64,000 nucleotides of DNA. Source: Skermanella mucosa (GTDB taxonomy: Bacteria > Pseudomonadota > Alphaproteobacteria > Azospirillales > Azospirillaceae). Shown in pieces: positions 39,961 through 49,756 of the stretch. Position 1 is the first letter of the stretch. The number at the start of each line of letters is the position of its first letter. The notes under the pieces are model-generated. The model had not been told where the DNA came from. It worked only from the letters and a program-made list of their open reading frames with translations, and searched no databases. The stretch spans positions 1,300,501 through 1,364,500 of the forward strand of contig NZ_CP086106.1 in assembly GCF_016765655.2 (NCBI RefSeq), in the 5' to 3' direction. Both the position numbers and the translations under genes were made by a program.

Positions 39961-40943
39961 GCGAGGTCGAAACACGCACAGTCGCCGGCGAGGAGTCGGA
40001 GATCCGGCTGGACCGCTGGTTCAAGCGGCATTTCCCGCAGGTCAACCATGGCCACCTGGAGAAGCTGCTGCGGACCGGGCAGATCCGGGTCGACGGCAAG
40101 CGGGCCAAGGCCAATGTCCGGCTGGAAGCGGGCCAGACCGTGCGCATCCCGCCGCTCGGGGATCTCCTGGCCGAGCCGGCGCCGGGAGCGGCCAAGCCGA
40201 AGGTCAGCCGCAAGGACGCGGCGGAGATCCAGGGGCGGGTGCTCTACCGCGACGCCGACGTGCTGGTGATCGACAAGCCGCCAGGGCTGGCGGTCCAGGG
40301 CGGGACGGCGACGCCCCGGCACCTCGATGCCATGCTGGACGCCCTGCGGTTCGACGCGGACGAGCGGCCCAAGCTGGTCCACCGGCTGGACAAGGACACG
40401 TCGGGCGTGCTGGTCCTGGCCCGCAACGCTTTCGCCGCGACCAAACTGGCGGCGGCGTTCCGCGGCAAGGACGCCCGCAAATACTACTGGGCGGTGACGG
40501 TCGGCGTGCCCCGCCCGTTCCAGGGCAAGGTGGACGCTCCCCTGGCCAAGGAGCCGACAGGCCGGGGCGAGCGGGTCGCGATCGACGACGAGGAGGGCAA
40601 GCGCGCCGTCAGCCTCTATCAGGTGATCGAGCACGCCAACAAGAAGGTCGCCTGGGTGGCGCTGTGGCCCTTGACCGGCCGCACCCACCAGCTGCGCGTC
40701 CACATGGAGGCGATCGGCACGCCGATCCTGGGCGACGGCAAATATGGCGGCCCCGACGCCTTCCTGGCCGGCGCCGGCGTTTCCGGCAAGCTGCACCTGC
40801 ATGCCCGCCGCCTGATTCTGCCCCACCCCCGCGGCGGCCGGATCGACGTGACGGCGCCGCTGCCCGAGCACATGGTCAGGACCTGGGATTACTTCAGCTT
40901 CGATAAGGAGAATGACGGCGATCCCTTCGCGGCGCTCGATTGA
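39957..40943 (+). CDS. rluC: RluA/RluC-family 23S rRNA pseudouridine synthase
   Basis: Translation starts at GTG 39957 overlapping crcB by 4 bp; 328 residues. An S4 RNA-binding domain (RLDRWFKRHFPQVNHGHLEKLLRTGQIRVDG) is followed by the synthase domain with the catalytic Asp in HRLDKDTSG and the later LTGRTHQLRVHM and ILGDGKYGG motifs. RluC isomerises uridines in 23S rRNA; the precise target sites are assumed from the family. Confidence 0.92.
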   Translation: MSEVETRTVAGEESEIRLDRWFKRHFPQVNHGHLEKLLRTGQIRVDGKRAKANVRLEAGQTVRIPPLGDLLAEPAPGAAKPKVSRKDAAEIQGRVLYRDADVLVIDKPPGLAVQGGTATPRHLDAMLDALRFDADERPKLVHRLDKDTSGVLVLARNAFAATKLAAAFRGKDARKYYWAVTVGVPRPFQGKVDAPLAKEPTGRGERVAIDDEEGKRAVSLYQVIEHANKKVAWVALWPLTGRTHQLRVHMEAIGTPILGDGKYGGPDAFLAGAGVSGKLHLHARRLILPHPRGGRIDVTAPLPEHMVRTWDYFSFDKENDGDPFAALD

Positions 40944-41030
40944 CGCCGGGCGGGCTTAGCGCCGCCGCGTTTTCGTGCTATTGGGACGAAAAAGCAGGGT
41001 GCTAAGAATACAAGGAAAAACCCGACCATC

Positions 41031-41732
41031 ATGCCCTTCAGCGACACATCCCGGCCTGCTTCCAGGCCGCTGCGCCTTGCCCTGTTCGACTGCGACGGGA
41101 CCCTGGTGGACAGCCAGTTCGCGATCGTCGCCGCCATGAACGCCGCGTTCGTGGCGCTGGGGCTGCCGCTGCCCGACGCGGCCGCCGTCCGCCGCGTCGT
41201 CGGCCTGCCGCTGGTCCAGGCGATAGCCGTCCTGCTGCCGGACGGCCAGCCGAGGCTCCACATGGCTCTGGCCGACCGCTACAAGCTGGCCTTCTCCGAT
41301 GCGCGAAACCGGGGCGCCCACGAGGAACCGCTGTTCCCGGGCATCCGCGATGCGCTCGACGCGCTGGAGAATGCCGGCCTGCTGCTGGGCGTCGCGACCG
41401 GCAAGTCGCGCCGGGGGCTGGTCGCCACGCTGGACCAGCATGGGCTGCTGGACCGCTTCGCGACCCTCCAGACGTCCGATACCGGCCCCGGCAAGCCTCA
41501 TCCGGACATGGTATTCCGCGCGCTGGCGGAAACCGGGGTGGAAGCGGCCGACACCGTTGTCATCGGCGACACCACCTACGACATGTTGATGGCCGGCAGC
41601 GCCCGCGCCGGCGCGGTCGGCGTCGCCTGGGGCTATCACGAGGTGGCGGAACTGACGGGAGCCGGGGCGCAGCGGGTCTGCGAGACGGCCGACCAGGTGC
41701 CCGTGGCCGTCCTGTCGCTGCTCGACCGCTAG
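41031..41732 (+). CDS. HAD-family phosphatase, phosphoglycolate phosphatase-like
   Basis: The 233-residue protein has the complete HAD set: nucleophile loop FDCDGTLVDS (about residues 19-28), Ser/Thr region GVATGKSRRG, Lys in GPGKPHPDM and the final acidic motif VIGDTTYDMLMAGSA. The cap is helical (type C1). Such proteins next to rluC and ATP12 are usual in alphaproteobacteria. The substrate is unknown; phosphoglycolate or a nucleotide is a guess. Confidence 0.9.
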   Translation: MPFSDTSRPASRPLRLALFDCDGTLVDSQFAIVAAMNAAFVALGLPLPDAAAVRRVVGLPLVQAIAVLLPDGQPRLHMALADRYKLAFSDARNRGAHEEPLFPGIRDALDALENAGLLLGVATGKSRRGLVATLDQHGLLDRFATLQTSDTGPGKPHPDMVFRALAETGVEAADTVVIGDTTYDMLMAGSARAGAVGVAWGYHEVAELTGAGAQRVCETADQVPVAVLSLLDR

Positions 41733-41765
41733 AACGCCCATCGGGCGCAATGGATGAAGTGAGAG

Positions 41766-42461
41766 ATGAAGAGGTTCTACAAGGAAGTCACGGTGGCGCA
41801 GACCGACGCCGGCCATGAGGTCCGGCTCGACGGCCGGCCGCTTCGCACCCCGGCCAAGGCGCCCCTGGCGCTGCCCAAGCCCGACCTGATGCGCGCCATC
41901 GCCGACGAGTGGGATGCCCAGCGGGAAAACATCAAGCCGGCCGAAATGCCGGTGACCCAGCTGGCCAGCACCGCCATCGACCGCATCCCCGCCCAGCGGG
42001 CGGAGATCGTCCGGGCGGTCGCCGCCTATGCGGAAACCGACCTGCTGTGCTACAGGGCCGACCATCCGGCCGAATTGGCGGAGCGGCAGGAACGCATCTG
42101 GCAGCCGCTGCTGGACTGGGCCGCCGTCCGCTACGGCGCCCAACTTGAAGTCCATACCGGCATCATGCCCAAGCCCCAGCCGGCCGAAGCCTGCGCGCTG
42201 CTGGCCCGGGCGGTGGAGGACCTGGACGATATGGCCCTGGCCGGCCTTCAGAACGCGACCTCGGCGCTGGGTTCCCTGGTGCTGGCGCTGGCCCTGATGG
42301 AGGGCAGGATCTCCGCCGAGGAGGCCTATGCCGCGGCCCAGCTGGACGAGACCTTCCAGATCGAGCAGTGGGGCGAGGACGCGGAGGCCACGGCCCGCCG
42401 CGCCGCCCTGCGGGCGGACATCCTGGCGACGCGGCGGTATCTGGATCTGGTTAAGGCTTGA
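41766..42461 (+). CDS. ATP12-family chaperone for F1-ATPase assembly
   Basis: The 231-residue protein begins MKRFYKEVTVAQTDAGHEVRLDGRPLRTPAK, the ATP12 signature, and continues ADEWDAQRENIKPAEMPVTQLASTAIDR and DETFQIEQWGEDAEA. ATP12 proteins bind free alpha subunits of F1 and are shared by mitochondria and alphaproteobacteria, a useful taxonomic marker here. It starts 33 bp after the HAD gene. Confidence 0.94.
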   Translation: MKRFYKEVTVAQTDAGHEVRLDGRPLRTPAKAPLALPKPDLMRAIADEWDAQRENIKPAEMPVTQLASTAIDRIPAQRAEIVRAVAAYAETDLLCYRADHPAELAERQERIWQPLLDWAAVRYGAQLEVHTGIMPKPQPAEACALLARAVEDLDDMALAGLQNATSALGSLVLALALMEGRISAEEAYAAAQLDETFQIEQWGEDAEATARRAALRADILATRRYLDLVKA

Positions 42462-42508
42462 ATGGTATCAATGGGAACCGGTTACCTTCAGATCACACCA
42501 CGGCGGCC

Positions 42509-42811
42509 ATGACCCTCGACCAGATTGAAGCCAAGATGCGCAAGCGTCTGACGCAGTTCCGCGCCTTCAACGGCGCAGCCCGATTCGACTTCGGCAAGGA
42601 CGGCCTGCTGCGGCTGGACGCGACCAAGACCCCGGCGACCCTGCACCGGGAAGACGGCGATGCGGTCTGCACCATCCGCATGACGCTGGAGAATTTCGAC
42701 CGGATGCTCGACGGCGACCTGAACCCGACGCTGGCCTTCGCGACCGGCAAGCTGAAGGTCCAGGGTTCCATGGGCTCGGCGCTCAAGCTGGCGTCGCTGC
42801 TGGAGGAGTGA
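42509..42811 (+). CDS. SCP2 sterol-binding-domain protein
   Basis: ATG 42509 gives a 100-residue single-domain protein: EAKMRKRLTQFRAFNGAARFDF, CTIRMTLENFDRMLDGDLNPTLAFATGKLKVQGSMGSALKLASLL. SCP2 domains bind acyl chains or sterols in a hydrophobic tunnel. The gene follows ATP12 by 47 bp. Its 3' end overlaps the end of the broken lysR frame on the other strand by 29 bp. Confidence 0.9.
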   Translation: MTLDQIEAKMRKRLTQFRAFNGAARFDFGKDGLLRLDATKTPATLHREDGDAVCTIRMTLENFDRMLDGDLNPTLAFATGKLKVQGSMGSALKLASLLEE

Positions 42812-43445
42812 CCGCCAGCAGCTCCCGAAACGCTTCCGCGGCCGGCGGCAGCGAGCGGCCGGTCTTCAGGACCAGCGTGATGGAGCGGCGCAGGCGCGGT
42901 TCGGCGATCCGGAGCGACGGGATCGCCGGGTCCAGGCGCAGCTCGATCGCGGTGGAGGGTAGGATGGCGATGCCCAGGCCGGCCCGCACCAAGCCCAGCG
43001 CCGTGCTCATGTAGGTGACCTCGTAGGCCGGCGCGGCGAGGTGGCCCAGGTCGAAGGCCCGGTCGGTGAGGCGGCGCACGCTGCTCGACATGTCCATCAG
43101 GATCAGCGGCTCCCCGGCGAGCCGTTCGAGGCTGACCTCCCGCTCATGGCGCAACGGGTGCGTCGCCGGGACCACCGCCCGCATCTCGTCCTCGAACAAG
43201 GGAACGTCCGTCAGGCCGGCTTCCGGCTCCAGGTCGGCGCCGATGCCGAAATCGACGCTCTCGTCGCGGACCATCATGTTGATCCGCTCGACCACGGAAT
43301 CGCGGATCACGACCCGGATGAGCGGATGCCGTTCCTTGAACCGGGCGATCAGCGGCGGAAGCACCGTGGCGGCGACGGAGCCTACAACAGCCGGTATTTC
43401 GGCCCGGTGGCGACTGCCGTCGTAACCGGAACCGCCCGAGCACTG
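42783..43445 (-). pseudogene. LysR-type regulator lacking its DNA-binding domain
   Basis: The frame encodes the LysR effector-binding domain: VVGSVAATVLPPLIARFKERHP, then LFEDEMRAVVPATHPL, EPLILMD and GLGIAILPS. It can start at GTG 43364, but upstream homology continues only to about codon 43420 before a TAG at 43446-43448. The helix-turn-helix and linker (about 80 residues) are missing. It therefore cannot act as a normal regulator. The break faces a broken AtuA-like gene on the plus strand, which suggests a single deletion that removed the shared 5' region of a divergent regulator-target pair. Confidence 0.85.
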
Positions 43446-43475
43446 CTAATCAACCGATCCATATTCTCTTTCTAA

Positions 43476-44030
43476 ATCGGCAAGCTGTCCGGGACCGGAG
43501 GCCTGGTCACGGCGGCGACCGTGAAGGAGCAACTCCTGTACGAGGTCACCGACCCGTCCGGCTATGTCACCCTCGACGCGGTCGCCGACTTCCGCGGCGT
43601 GCGGATCAGGCCGGTCGGTCCCGACCAGATCGAGGTCACCGGCGGAACGGCGCGACCGCGTCCGGACACGCTGAAGGTCAGTGTCGGCTATCATGCCGGC
43701 TTCGTCGGGGAGGGGGAGATTTCCTACGCCGGGCCAACGCGCTCGGCCGTGCCCGGCTCGCCGGCCGGATCCTGGCCGAACGGCTGAGGCCGCTGGTCCA
43801 GGATCTGGCCGTCGAGTGCCTCGGCGGCGAGGCGGTCCGGCGGCACCTGTCGCGCACGGTCACGGGCGAGTTGGTCCGTTTCGAGATGCCCAACGTGCGG
43901 CGCTCCAGTTCGTCTGCCGCCAGGCGCTCCACAGCGGGGTCACGACCTCCCTGGCGATCGATCCCGATGGCAAATGCCTCAGTTCCGAACTGCTCGAACT
44001 GGAGATCGATGCCGGGGAATTATGTGCCTC
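43476..44030 (+). pseudogene. AtuA-like (DUF1446) acyl-CoA/terpene-use gene remnant
   Basis: Similarity to AtuA/DUF1446 proteins begins directly after a TAA at 43473. Frame 1 reads GTGGLVTAATVKEQLLYEV to GEGEISYAGP; a lost base near 43735 moves the match to a second frame (NALGRARLAGRILAERLRP to FEMPNVR); another lost base near 43899 moves it to a third (ALQFVCRQALHSGVTTSL to LLELEID). A large inner part between VECLG and GEAVRRH is absent relative to the family. The N-terminal half is also gone. AtuA proteins act in acyclic terpene or related catabolism. The gene is clearly dead. Confidence 0.8.
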
Positions 44031-44142
44031 AGGGTTGATTTCAATTTTGGGGTTGATTGCAATTAACTTTAATGTAATCCGGATGCGGAATGATCTCCTC
44101 CAGCCGGGACGGTTTGGTGCCGTCCGCATCCGGAGGGTGAGC

Positions 44143-44388
44143 ATGTCGGTTGGGGCTGGATCGGTTGCGGTTGGACAGTGCTTCGTCAAGGCGGGCGCCT
44201 CGTACCCCGATGTCTGGCAGGTCGTCAGCATCGACCGGCCGCCGGGCTCCATCGCCCACGCCCGCTTGGTCCGCCTGAGCAATCCCGACGACAGGAAGAC
44301 GCTGTCGCTGGTGGCCCTGGCCGATCGGCGGCAGTACGTGCCCCACGAAGGCAGCAAGATCCTGCGCCGCCGGCTGGGGGCGCTGTAG
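44143..44388 (+). CDS. Small conserved-looking protein of unknown function
   Basis: ATG 44143 follows GGAGGGTGAG closely. The 81-residue product (FVKAGASYPDVWQVVSIDRPPGSIAHARLVRLSNPDDRKTLSLVALAD) looks like a compact beta protein. I do not recognise a family name. The frame is open upstream through the AtuA remnant, but the ribosome site supports the short version. About 110 bp of A/T-rich DNA precede it. It is convergent with the kinase gene, 4 bp from its stop. Confidence 0.65.
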   Translation: MSVGAGSVAVGQCFVKAGASYPDVWQVVSIDRPPGSIAHARLVRLSNPDDRKTLSLVALADRRQYVPHEGSKILRRRLGAL

Positions 44389-44392
44389 GCGC

Positions 44393-47300
44393 TCAGGCCG
44401 CCGTCTCCGTCAGGCCCAGGGCTGCCAGGGTGTCCTCCAGCGCCGATTCGAGGCGGGCCAGCAGGCGGAATGCCTCTTCGGGGGGGTGGTCGGCATCCTC
44501 CAGCAGATGGGCGATCGCCTGCACCCGTGTCGCGCCGAAGCTGGCAGCCACTCCCTTCAGGCTGTGGGCGGCGCGCCGGGACGACCCGGCATCACCGGAG
44601 TCCAGTGCGGTGCGCAGGGCGGCCAGTTCCTCCCGCGCCGAGTCGGGGAACATCTCCATCATCATCGCGTAGCTCTCCCCGACGGCCGCGCGCAGCTCGT
44701 CGAGCCGGCCGGCATCGATCAGCGGCAACTCGACCAGCAGGTCCGTCCCTGGTTCCGGAGGGCAGTCGCCTGCGCCGTCCGGGGGCGTTCCGCCTTCCTC
44801 GGCCTCGCCGGCTTTTCCGGTGCCGTGGGTCAGGGCTGCGATGGCCGAGGCCAGCGCGCTCCAGTCGATCGGCTTGGTGAAATAGCCGTCCAGCCCTGCT
44901 TCCAGGTATCGCTCGCGGTTGCCGGAGACCACGTCGGCGGTCAGCGCCGCGATCGGAACGCGGCCGGCCGGGCCGGGCAGGGCACGGATCTCGCGGGTGG
45001 CGGAGGCGCCGTCGAGCACCGGCATCTGCATGTCCATCAGGATCAGGTCATAGCCACCGCGCCGCGCCGCTTCGACGGCCGCCCGGCCGTCCTCGACGGC
45101 ATCGACACGGTGGCCCAGCCGTTCCAGCATCCTGACCACCATCAGGCGGTTGACTTCGTTGTCCTCGGCCAGCAGGACGCGTGCCCTGCGTCCGGCCGCC
45201 GCGGGAGCGGCCGGGGCCGGCTCCGGCGGGGGAAGCTCGGCACGGCTTCGTCCCAGCCGCACCGTGAAATGGAAGACGGAACCCTTCACCAGGGCGCTGC
45301 GGACGCCGATCTCGCCGTCCATCGCCTCGACCAGCCGCTTGCAGATGGCCAAGCCGAGGCCGGTTCCGCCGAACCGGCGCGTGGTCGTGGTGTCCGCCTG
45401 GACGAATGCCTCGAACAGCCGGGATCGCTGCTCTTCGGTCATCCCCATGCCGGAGTCCGTCACCTCGAACCGCAGCAACACCCTGTCGCCTTCCTCGTCG
45501 CGGAATTCGGCGAGCCGGACCCGGACGGAACCCGCCGCGGTGAACTTGATCGCGTTGCCCACCAGGTTGAACAATACCTGACGCAGGCGGGTCGGATCGC
45601 CGGACACGACGGACGGAGCGCCGGCCGGGATGTCGGCGGTCAGCCGCAAGCGCTTCTCCGCCGCCCGTCCGGCGAACAGCTGGATCACGTCGGCGACGGT
45701 CCGGCGCAGGTCGAAGGGGATCGTCTCCATCTGGAGCTGGCCGGCTTCGATCTTCGAGAAGTCCAGGACGTCGTTGAGGATGGTAAGCAGGATCCCGGCC
45801 GAGGCGGCGAGCGTCTGCACGTAGCCTCGCTGCTCCCCCGACAGCGGTGTGCCCATCAGGAGGTCGACCATGCCCATCACGCCGGTCATGGGGGTGCGCA
45901 GCTCATGGCTCATCATGGCCAGGAACTGCGATTTCGCGTCGCTCGCCTGCTCCGCCACGCGGCGCGCCGCGTCCAGGTCGATCGCCAGCTTGCGAAGCTC
46001 CACCGCCTGGGCGGCCAGCCGATCGCTCGCCTCGCGAAGCTCCTGCTCGTAGCGGACCCGCTCGGAGACCTCGCGCATCGCGGTCAGCAGTCCACCATGA
46101 CCCTCGGGCGTTCCCTCCAGCCTGCCCGCCACGCTTTCGAACCAAAGCCAGCGTCCGTCGCTGTGCCGCAGGCGGAACACCGCCGGCCCGGGCAGGCCGT
46201 CCATCATCTCGGCGTGCTTGCGCTCGATCAGCGGCAGGTCACCGGCATGGATGAACTCACCCAGGCGGCGGCCCACCATGTCTGCCGGAGCGCGTCCGAG
46301 CTGCTTCTCGCAGGAAGGCGACACATAGAGGATCGTCGTGTCCGGAGCGTGCAGGCAGATGATGTCGGTGGCGCTGTCGGCCAGCAGGCGAAGCCGCCGC
46401 TCGCTCTCCCGGACCTTCGCCTCCTGCTCGCGCAGGGGGGTGATATCGGTCAGGATGCAGACGATGCCGCCGTCGCGGGTTCGCCTTTCAGAAACCCGGA
46501 AGTGCCGGCCGTCGGGCAGGCGCTGCTCGGTCGGCGTCTCCGGCGGGAAGCGGTGCGCTGCAACCCTTTCCGCCACCCAGGCTTCGCGGTCGGCACCCGC
46601 GTCCGGGATCTCGCGGCGGGCGATCCCGGCCCGCAGGATCTCCTCGAAGGTGACACCGGCGGGGGAGTCGAAGGCGGCGAGCTGGGGCGTGGCCGCGACG
46701 TAGTTGTCGTTGTACAGCACCAAGCGGTCGTCGGCGTCATAGAGGGCGAACCCTTCGGATATGCTGTCGATCACGTCCCGCAGGCTCTGCTGCGCCGTGC
46801 GCATGCCATCCTGGGCAAGCTTGCGGTCCGTGACGTCGGTGCCGACGCTCTGGTATCCCTCGATCCGGCCCGCCCGGTCAGCGAGGGCCACGTTGCGCCA
46901 GCGGATCCAGCGCTGCTCGCCCGACGCCGTGACCACGGCGTTCTCGTTGACCATGACCGGCGAGTCGCCATCCCCAAGCGCGGTGCGGCTGCCGAACAGC
47001 GTGACGACCCGCTCGCGGTCCGAGGCGGGCAGGGTATCGGCGAAGCGGCGGCCGACCAGGGAACCCGGTGTTCCGCCCAGCATCCTGGCATAGGCGTCGT
47101 TGAGATAGGTCAGCGTGGTGTCGGGCAGGAAGCGCGAGATCAGATCCTGCTGCTCGTCGAGCACGCCGCGGTAAAGCTCCGCCATCCGGGCCAGCTCCTG
47201 CCCGGCGGTCCGACGGGCGGTGACGTCGGTCGCGGTCCCCATCAGGCGGGCGGCCCTTCCGGCGCAGTCCAGCAAGGGGACCACCCCGATCCTCACCCAG

Positions 47301-47560
47301 TGCGCGTGGCCGTCCAGGACGAACTGGTGGTCGAAATCGACGGCGCCGGACACGTCCAGGCAGCCACGGAGCCCTGCGCCCGGGTCCCGCTCCACGAAGT
47401 CCCGGAAATCCTCCTCGGAGAACCCCGACATTGTTCGGAACCGCCGGTTCATGCAGAGGGGGCGGAGCCGGCCGTCCTCCGTCGCGTCCACGACGAAGGC
47501 CGGGGCGCCGACGGTCTCGATGATCCCCGACAGTTCGTTCTCGGCACAGGTCGCGAGCAT
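44393..47560 (-). CDS. Hybrid sensor histidine kinase with four PAS domains, receiver and HPt
   Basis: The start chosen is ATG 47560 (MLATCAENEL), which leads straight into the first PAS; the open frame extends 41 codons further. The 1055-residue protein has PAS domains at about 10-125, 130-250, 255-390 and 390-515, a HisKA with MSHELRTPMTG, HATPase boxes (LVGNAIKFT, VTDSGMGM, GTGLGLAICKRL), a receiver with LILMDMQMP and a C-terminal HPt with HSLKGVAASFGA. No transmembrane helix is apparent, so it senses a cytosolic signal. The arrangement resembles ArcB/BarA-type phosphorelays. No cognate regulator is adjacent. Confidence 0.93.
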   Translation of the reverse strand: MLATCAENELSGIIETVGAPAFVVDATEDGRLRPLCMNRRFRTMSGFSEEDFRDFVERDPGAGLRGCLDVSGAVDFDHQFVLDGHAHWVRIGVVPLLDCAGRAARLMGTATDVTARRTAGQELARMAELYRGVLDEQQDLISRFLPDTTLTYLNDAYARMLGGTPGSLVGRRFADTLPASDRERVVTLFGSRTALGDGDSPVMVNENAVVTASGEQRWIRWRNVALADRAGRIEGYQSVGTDVTDRKLAQDGMRTAQQSLRDVIDSISEGFALYDADDRLVLYNDNYVAATPQLAAFDSPAGVTFEEILRAGIARREIPDAGADREAWVAERVAAHRFPPETPTEQRLPDGRHFRVSERRTRDGGIVCILTDITPLREQEAKVRESERRLRLLADSATDIICLHAPDTTILYVSPSCEKQLGRAPADMVGRRLGEFIHAGDLPLIERKHAEMMDGLPGPAVFRLRHSDGRWLWFESVAGRLEGTPEGHGGLLTAMREVSERVRYEQELREASDRLAAQAVELRKLAIDLDAARRVAEQASDAKSQFLAMMSHELRTPMTGVMGMVDLLMGTPLSGEQRGYVQTLAASAGILLTILNDVLDFSKIEAGQLQMETIPFDLRRTVADVIQLFAGRAAEKRLRLTADIPAGAPSVVSGDPTRLRQVLFNLVGNAIKFTAAGSVRVRLAEFRDEEGDRVLLRFEVTDSGMGMTEEQRSRLFEAFVQADTTTTRRFGGTGLGLAICKRLVEAMDGEIGVRSALVKGSVFHFTVRLGRSRAELPPPEPAPAAPAAAGRRARVLLAEDNEVNRLMVVRMLERLGHRVDAVEDGRAAVEAARRGGYDLILMDMQMPVLDGASATREIRALPGPAGRVPIAALTADVVSGNRERYLEAGLDGYFTKPIDWSALASAIAALTHGTGKAGEAEEGGTPPDGAGDCPPEPGTDLLVELPLIDAGRLDELRAAVGESYAMMMEMFPDSAREELAALRTALDSGDAGSSRRAAHSLKGVAASFGATRVQAIAHLLEDADHPPEEAFRLLARLESALEDTLAALGLTETAA

Positions 47561-47835
47561 CGGTGCGTCTGTTCTTTCCCGGTTCGAACGAAGAGGAGCG
47601 GCACGTTCCCGGCATCCGGTACGAAACCCCCAGGCCGCCGGGCCGGACTGCACCATGTATAGAGAAGGGTTGCGTTTCGTCAATCCGGACGTGCGCCGGC
47701 TTCAAATCGGTCGCAGGCCGTGGCGACCGATTGGGAGAACGTCGCGCTTCGAACCATTGCCGTGACTTCGCTGCGCCATGCACGATACGCTCGTGTCCAG
47801 CCCGTCCGGGCTCAATCGATCGGATCGACCCGACC

Positions 47836-49743
47836 ATGAACGGCACGCCAAGCCAACCATCCCACGATCCGGACGGCCGGGAGCCGTCCACCCTGTTCGA
47901 CCGAGCCCGCGAATATCTGCTGGCCGGGAACACGGCGACGGCCGACACGATCCTGCAGCGCGGCCGGCTGCTGGCACCGGACGACGCCGCCATGGCCTAT
48001 CTCCATGGCCTTTGCCTGATGCAGGCGGACGATCCGCGGTCCGCGGCGGAAGCTTTCGCCGCTGTGCTCCGGCTCGATCCCGGCAACGGCAGGGCCGCCC
48101 TGTTGCTCAGCCGCGCGCTGTGCCGGGCCGGCGACCGGGCGGAGGCGTCGCGGTGGCGGACGGAGCTGGAGCGCCGCCACCCCGGCGATCCCGCGCTGTT
48201 GAACGAGCTTGCCGCCGACCTGCTGGAGGAGGGGGACGAACCCGCCGCCGCGCGCCTGCTCGACCAGGCGATCCAGGCGTCTCCGGACGATCCGGACGTG
48301 CTGCACAACCTGGGTGTCGCCTGTGCCCGGCTCGGCAGCCTGGAGCGTGCCGAGATGCTGCTGCGCCGGTCGCTGGAGCGCCGGCAGGGCATGCCGGCCC
48401 GGCGCGACGCGTCGGAAGCGGCGCTGGCCGGCGTCCTGGCGACGCGCGGATTCTTCGACGAGGCCGAGGCAATCGCGGGCGGGCTGCTCGACCGCGGCGC
48501 CGAGGAGGTCCATGCCTGGACGGTCCTCGGCACCGTGGCCGCGCGGCAGCGGCGGCCGGCGGCGGCGGTCGAGGCATTGCTGAAGGCCGAGGCGCTGGCT
48601 CCGGCCGATCCGGGCGTCCTGTCCAACCTGGCGGCCGCCCTGGACGAGGGAGGGCGGGTCGGGGAAGCCGAGGAGCGCTGGCGGCGCTTGGCGGCCTGCG
48701 GTCATGGAGAAGCGGAAGCACGGACACGGCTTGCGTCGCGCACCCCCGCGGCGGGTGAGGCGATCCGCCGGCTGCTTCCCCTGGATGCCCTGAAGCCCCC
48801 GGACGGCGGTCCGGTGGAACTGTCCGGGATAGACCTCTGCATCGACCAGTGGCATCTGGTCCAGGACGACCGTCTGGCGCTCGACCTCGTGTTCACGCCG
48901 CCGCTCGGCGCGAGCAGCTTCGTTGCCGCCGCCGACGGGACCGGCTTCGTGCTGGTGCGCGACGACCTGGACCGGCACCGGATCGACGAACCGGCGGTCT
49001 TCCTCGGCGGCACCGGCAATTACTATCACTGGATGCTCGACACCCTGCCTCGGCTGGCGGCGGTCCAGGGGCTGGACGGGCGGCTGCTGGTCAATTCAGC
49101 GCCGAACGGCTTCCAGATGCGGACGCTGGGGCTGATGGGCGTTCCGTCCTCCCGCCTGATGGTGCCCGACGCGCCGGCCCTGACGCGATTCGCCCGCCTG
49201 ACCGTTCCGGGCCTGGTGTCGCGGCCCCGGCGCGCCGACGGCCAGATGGACTGGATGGTGCCGTCGGTGGGGCGGGAGGCGGCGGCATGGGTGCGGGACC
49301 GGCTGATGGACGGGATCGCCGTCCGCCCCCGGAAGCCCGGGCGCATCCTGGTCTCGCGCGAGGGCTCGCTCTTCCGGCGGTGCGACAACGAGGGGGTGAT
49401 AAGCCAAGTCGCGGCGCGGCGCGGCTTCGTCACCGTGAGGCTGGAGGAACTGTCGTTCGACGAGCAGGTCTCGCTCTTCGCGGGGGCGGAGATCGTCATG
49501 GGCGTCCACGGCGCCGGCTTCACCAACATGCTCTTCGCGCCGCCCGGGGCGCTCCTGATCGAACTCCACCCCGCCGGCCATCTGCCGGAGTTCTACCGCC
49601 ACCTGACGCGGCTGATGGGGCAGGGGCACGCGGCGATCGGCGGTGCCCTCACCCAGGCGCTTCGCCCGGCCCGCGAGTACAATTGGAATTTCAGGATCGA
49701 TCCGGCCGAACTGGACCTGCGCCTCGCCGAGCTGGGAGCCTAG
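47836..49743 (+). CDS. TPR protein with GT61-family glycosyltransferase domain
   Basis: ATG 47836 gives 635 residues. The first 330 or so consist of tetratricopeptide-like repeats (for example DDPDVLHNLGVACARLGSLERAEMLL). The second half matches GT61/DUF563 enzymes: LGGTGNYYHWMLDTLPRLAAV, GRILVSREGSLFRRCDNE and EIVMGVHGAGFTNMLFAPPGALLIEL. GT61 members transfer xylose, GlcNAc or other sugars; bacterial TPR-GT61 fusions are common in alphaproteobacteria near surface polysaccharide loci. The acceptor is unknown. Confidence 0.9.
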   Translation: MNGTPSQPSHDPDGREPSTLFDRAREYLLAGNTATADTILQRGRLLAPDDAAMAYLHGLCLMQADDPRSAAEAFAAVLRLDPGNGRAALLLSRALCRAGDRAEASRWRTELERRHPGDPALLNELAADLLEEGDEPAAARLLDQAIQASPDDPDVLHNLGVACARLGSLERAEMLLRRSLERRQGMPARRDASEAALAGVLATRGFFDEAEAIAGGLLDRGAEEVHAWTVLGTVAARQRRPAAAVEALLKAEALAPADPGVLSNLAAALDEGGRVGEAEERWRRLAACGHGEAEARTRLASRTPAAGEAIRRLLPLDALKPPDGGPVELSGIDLCIDQWHLVQDDRLALDLVFTPPLGASSFVAAADGTGFVLVRDDLDRHRIDEPAVFLGGTGNYYHWMLDTLPRLAAVQGLDGRLLVNSAPNGFQMRTLGLMGVPSSRLMVPDAPALTRFARLTVPGLVSRPRRADGQMDWMVPSVGREAAAWVRDRLMDGIAVRPRKPGRILVSREGSLFRRCDNEGVISQVAARRGFVTVRLEELSFDEQVSLFAGAEIVMGVHGAGFTNMLFAPPGALLIELHPAGHLPEFYRHLTRLMGQGHAAIGGALTQALRPAREYNWNFRIDPAELDLRLAELGA

Positions 49744-49756
49744 GCCGGACCGCCGG

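Noticed and set aside
44486-47662. A 1058-codon open frame antisense to the four-PAS kinase
   Set aside because: It is a GC-driven shadow rich in Arg, His, Gln and Asp without any domain; the minus-strand kinase has all expected motifs.
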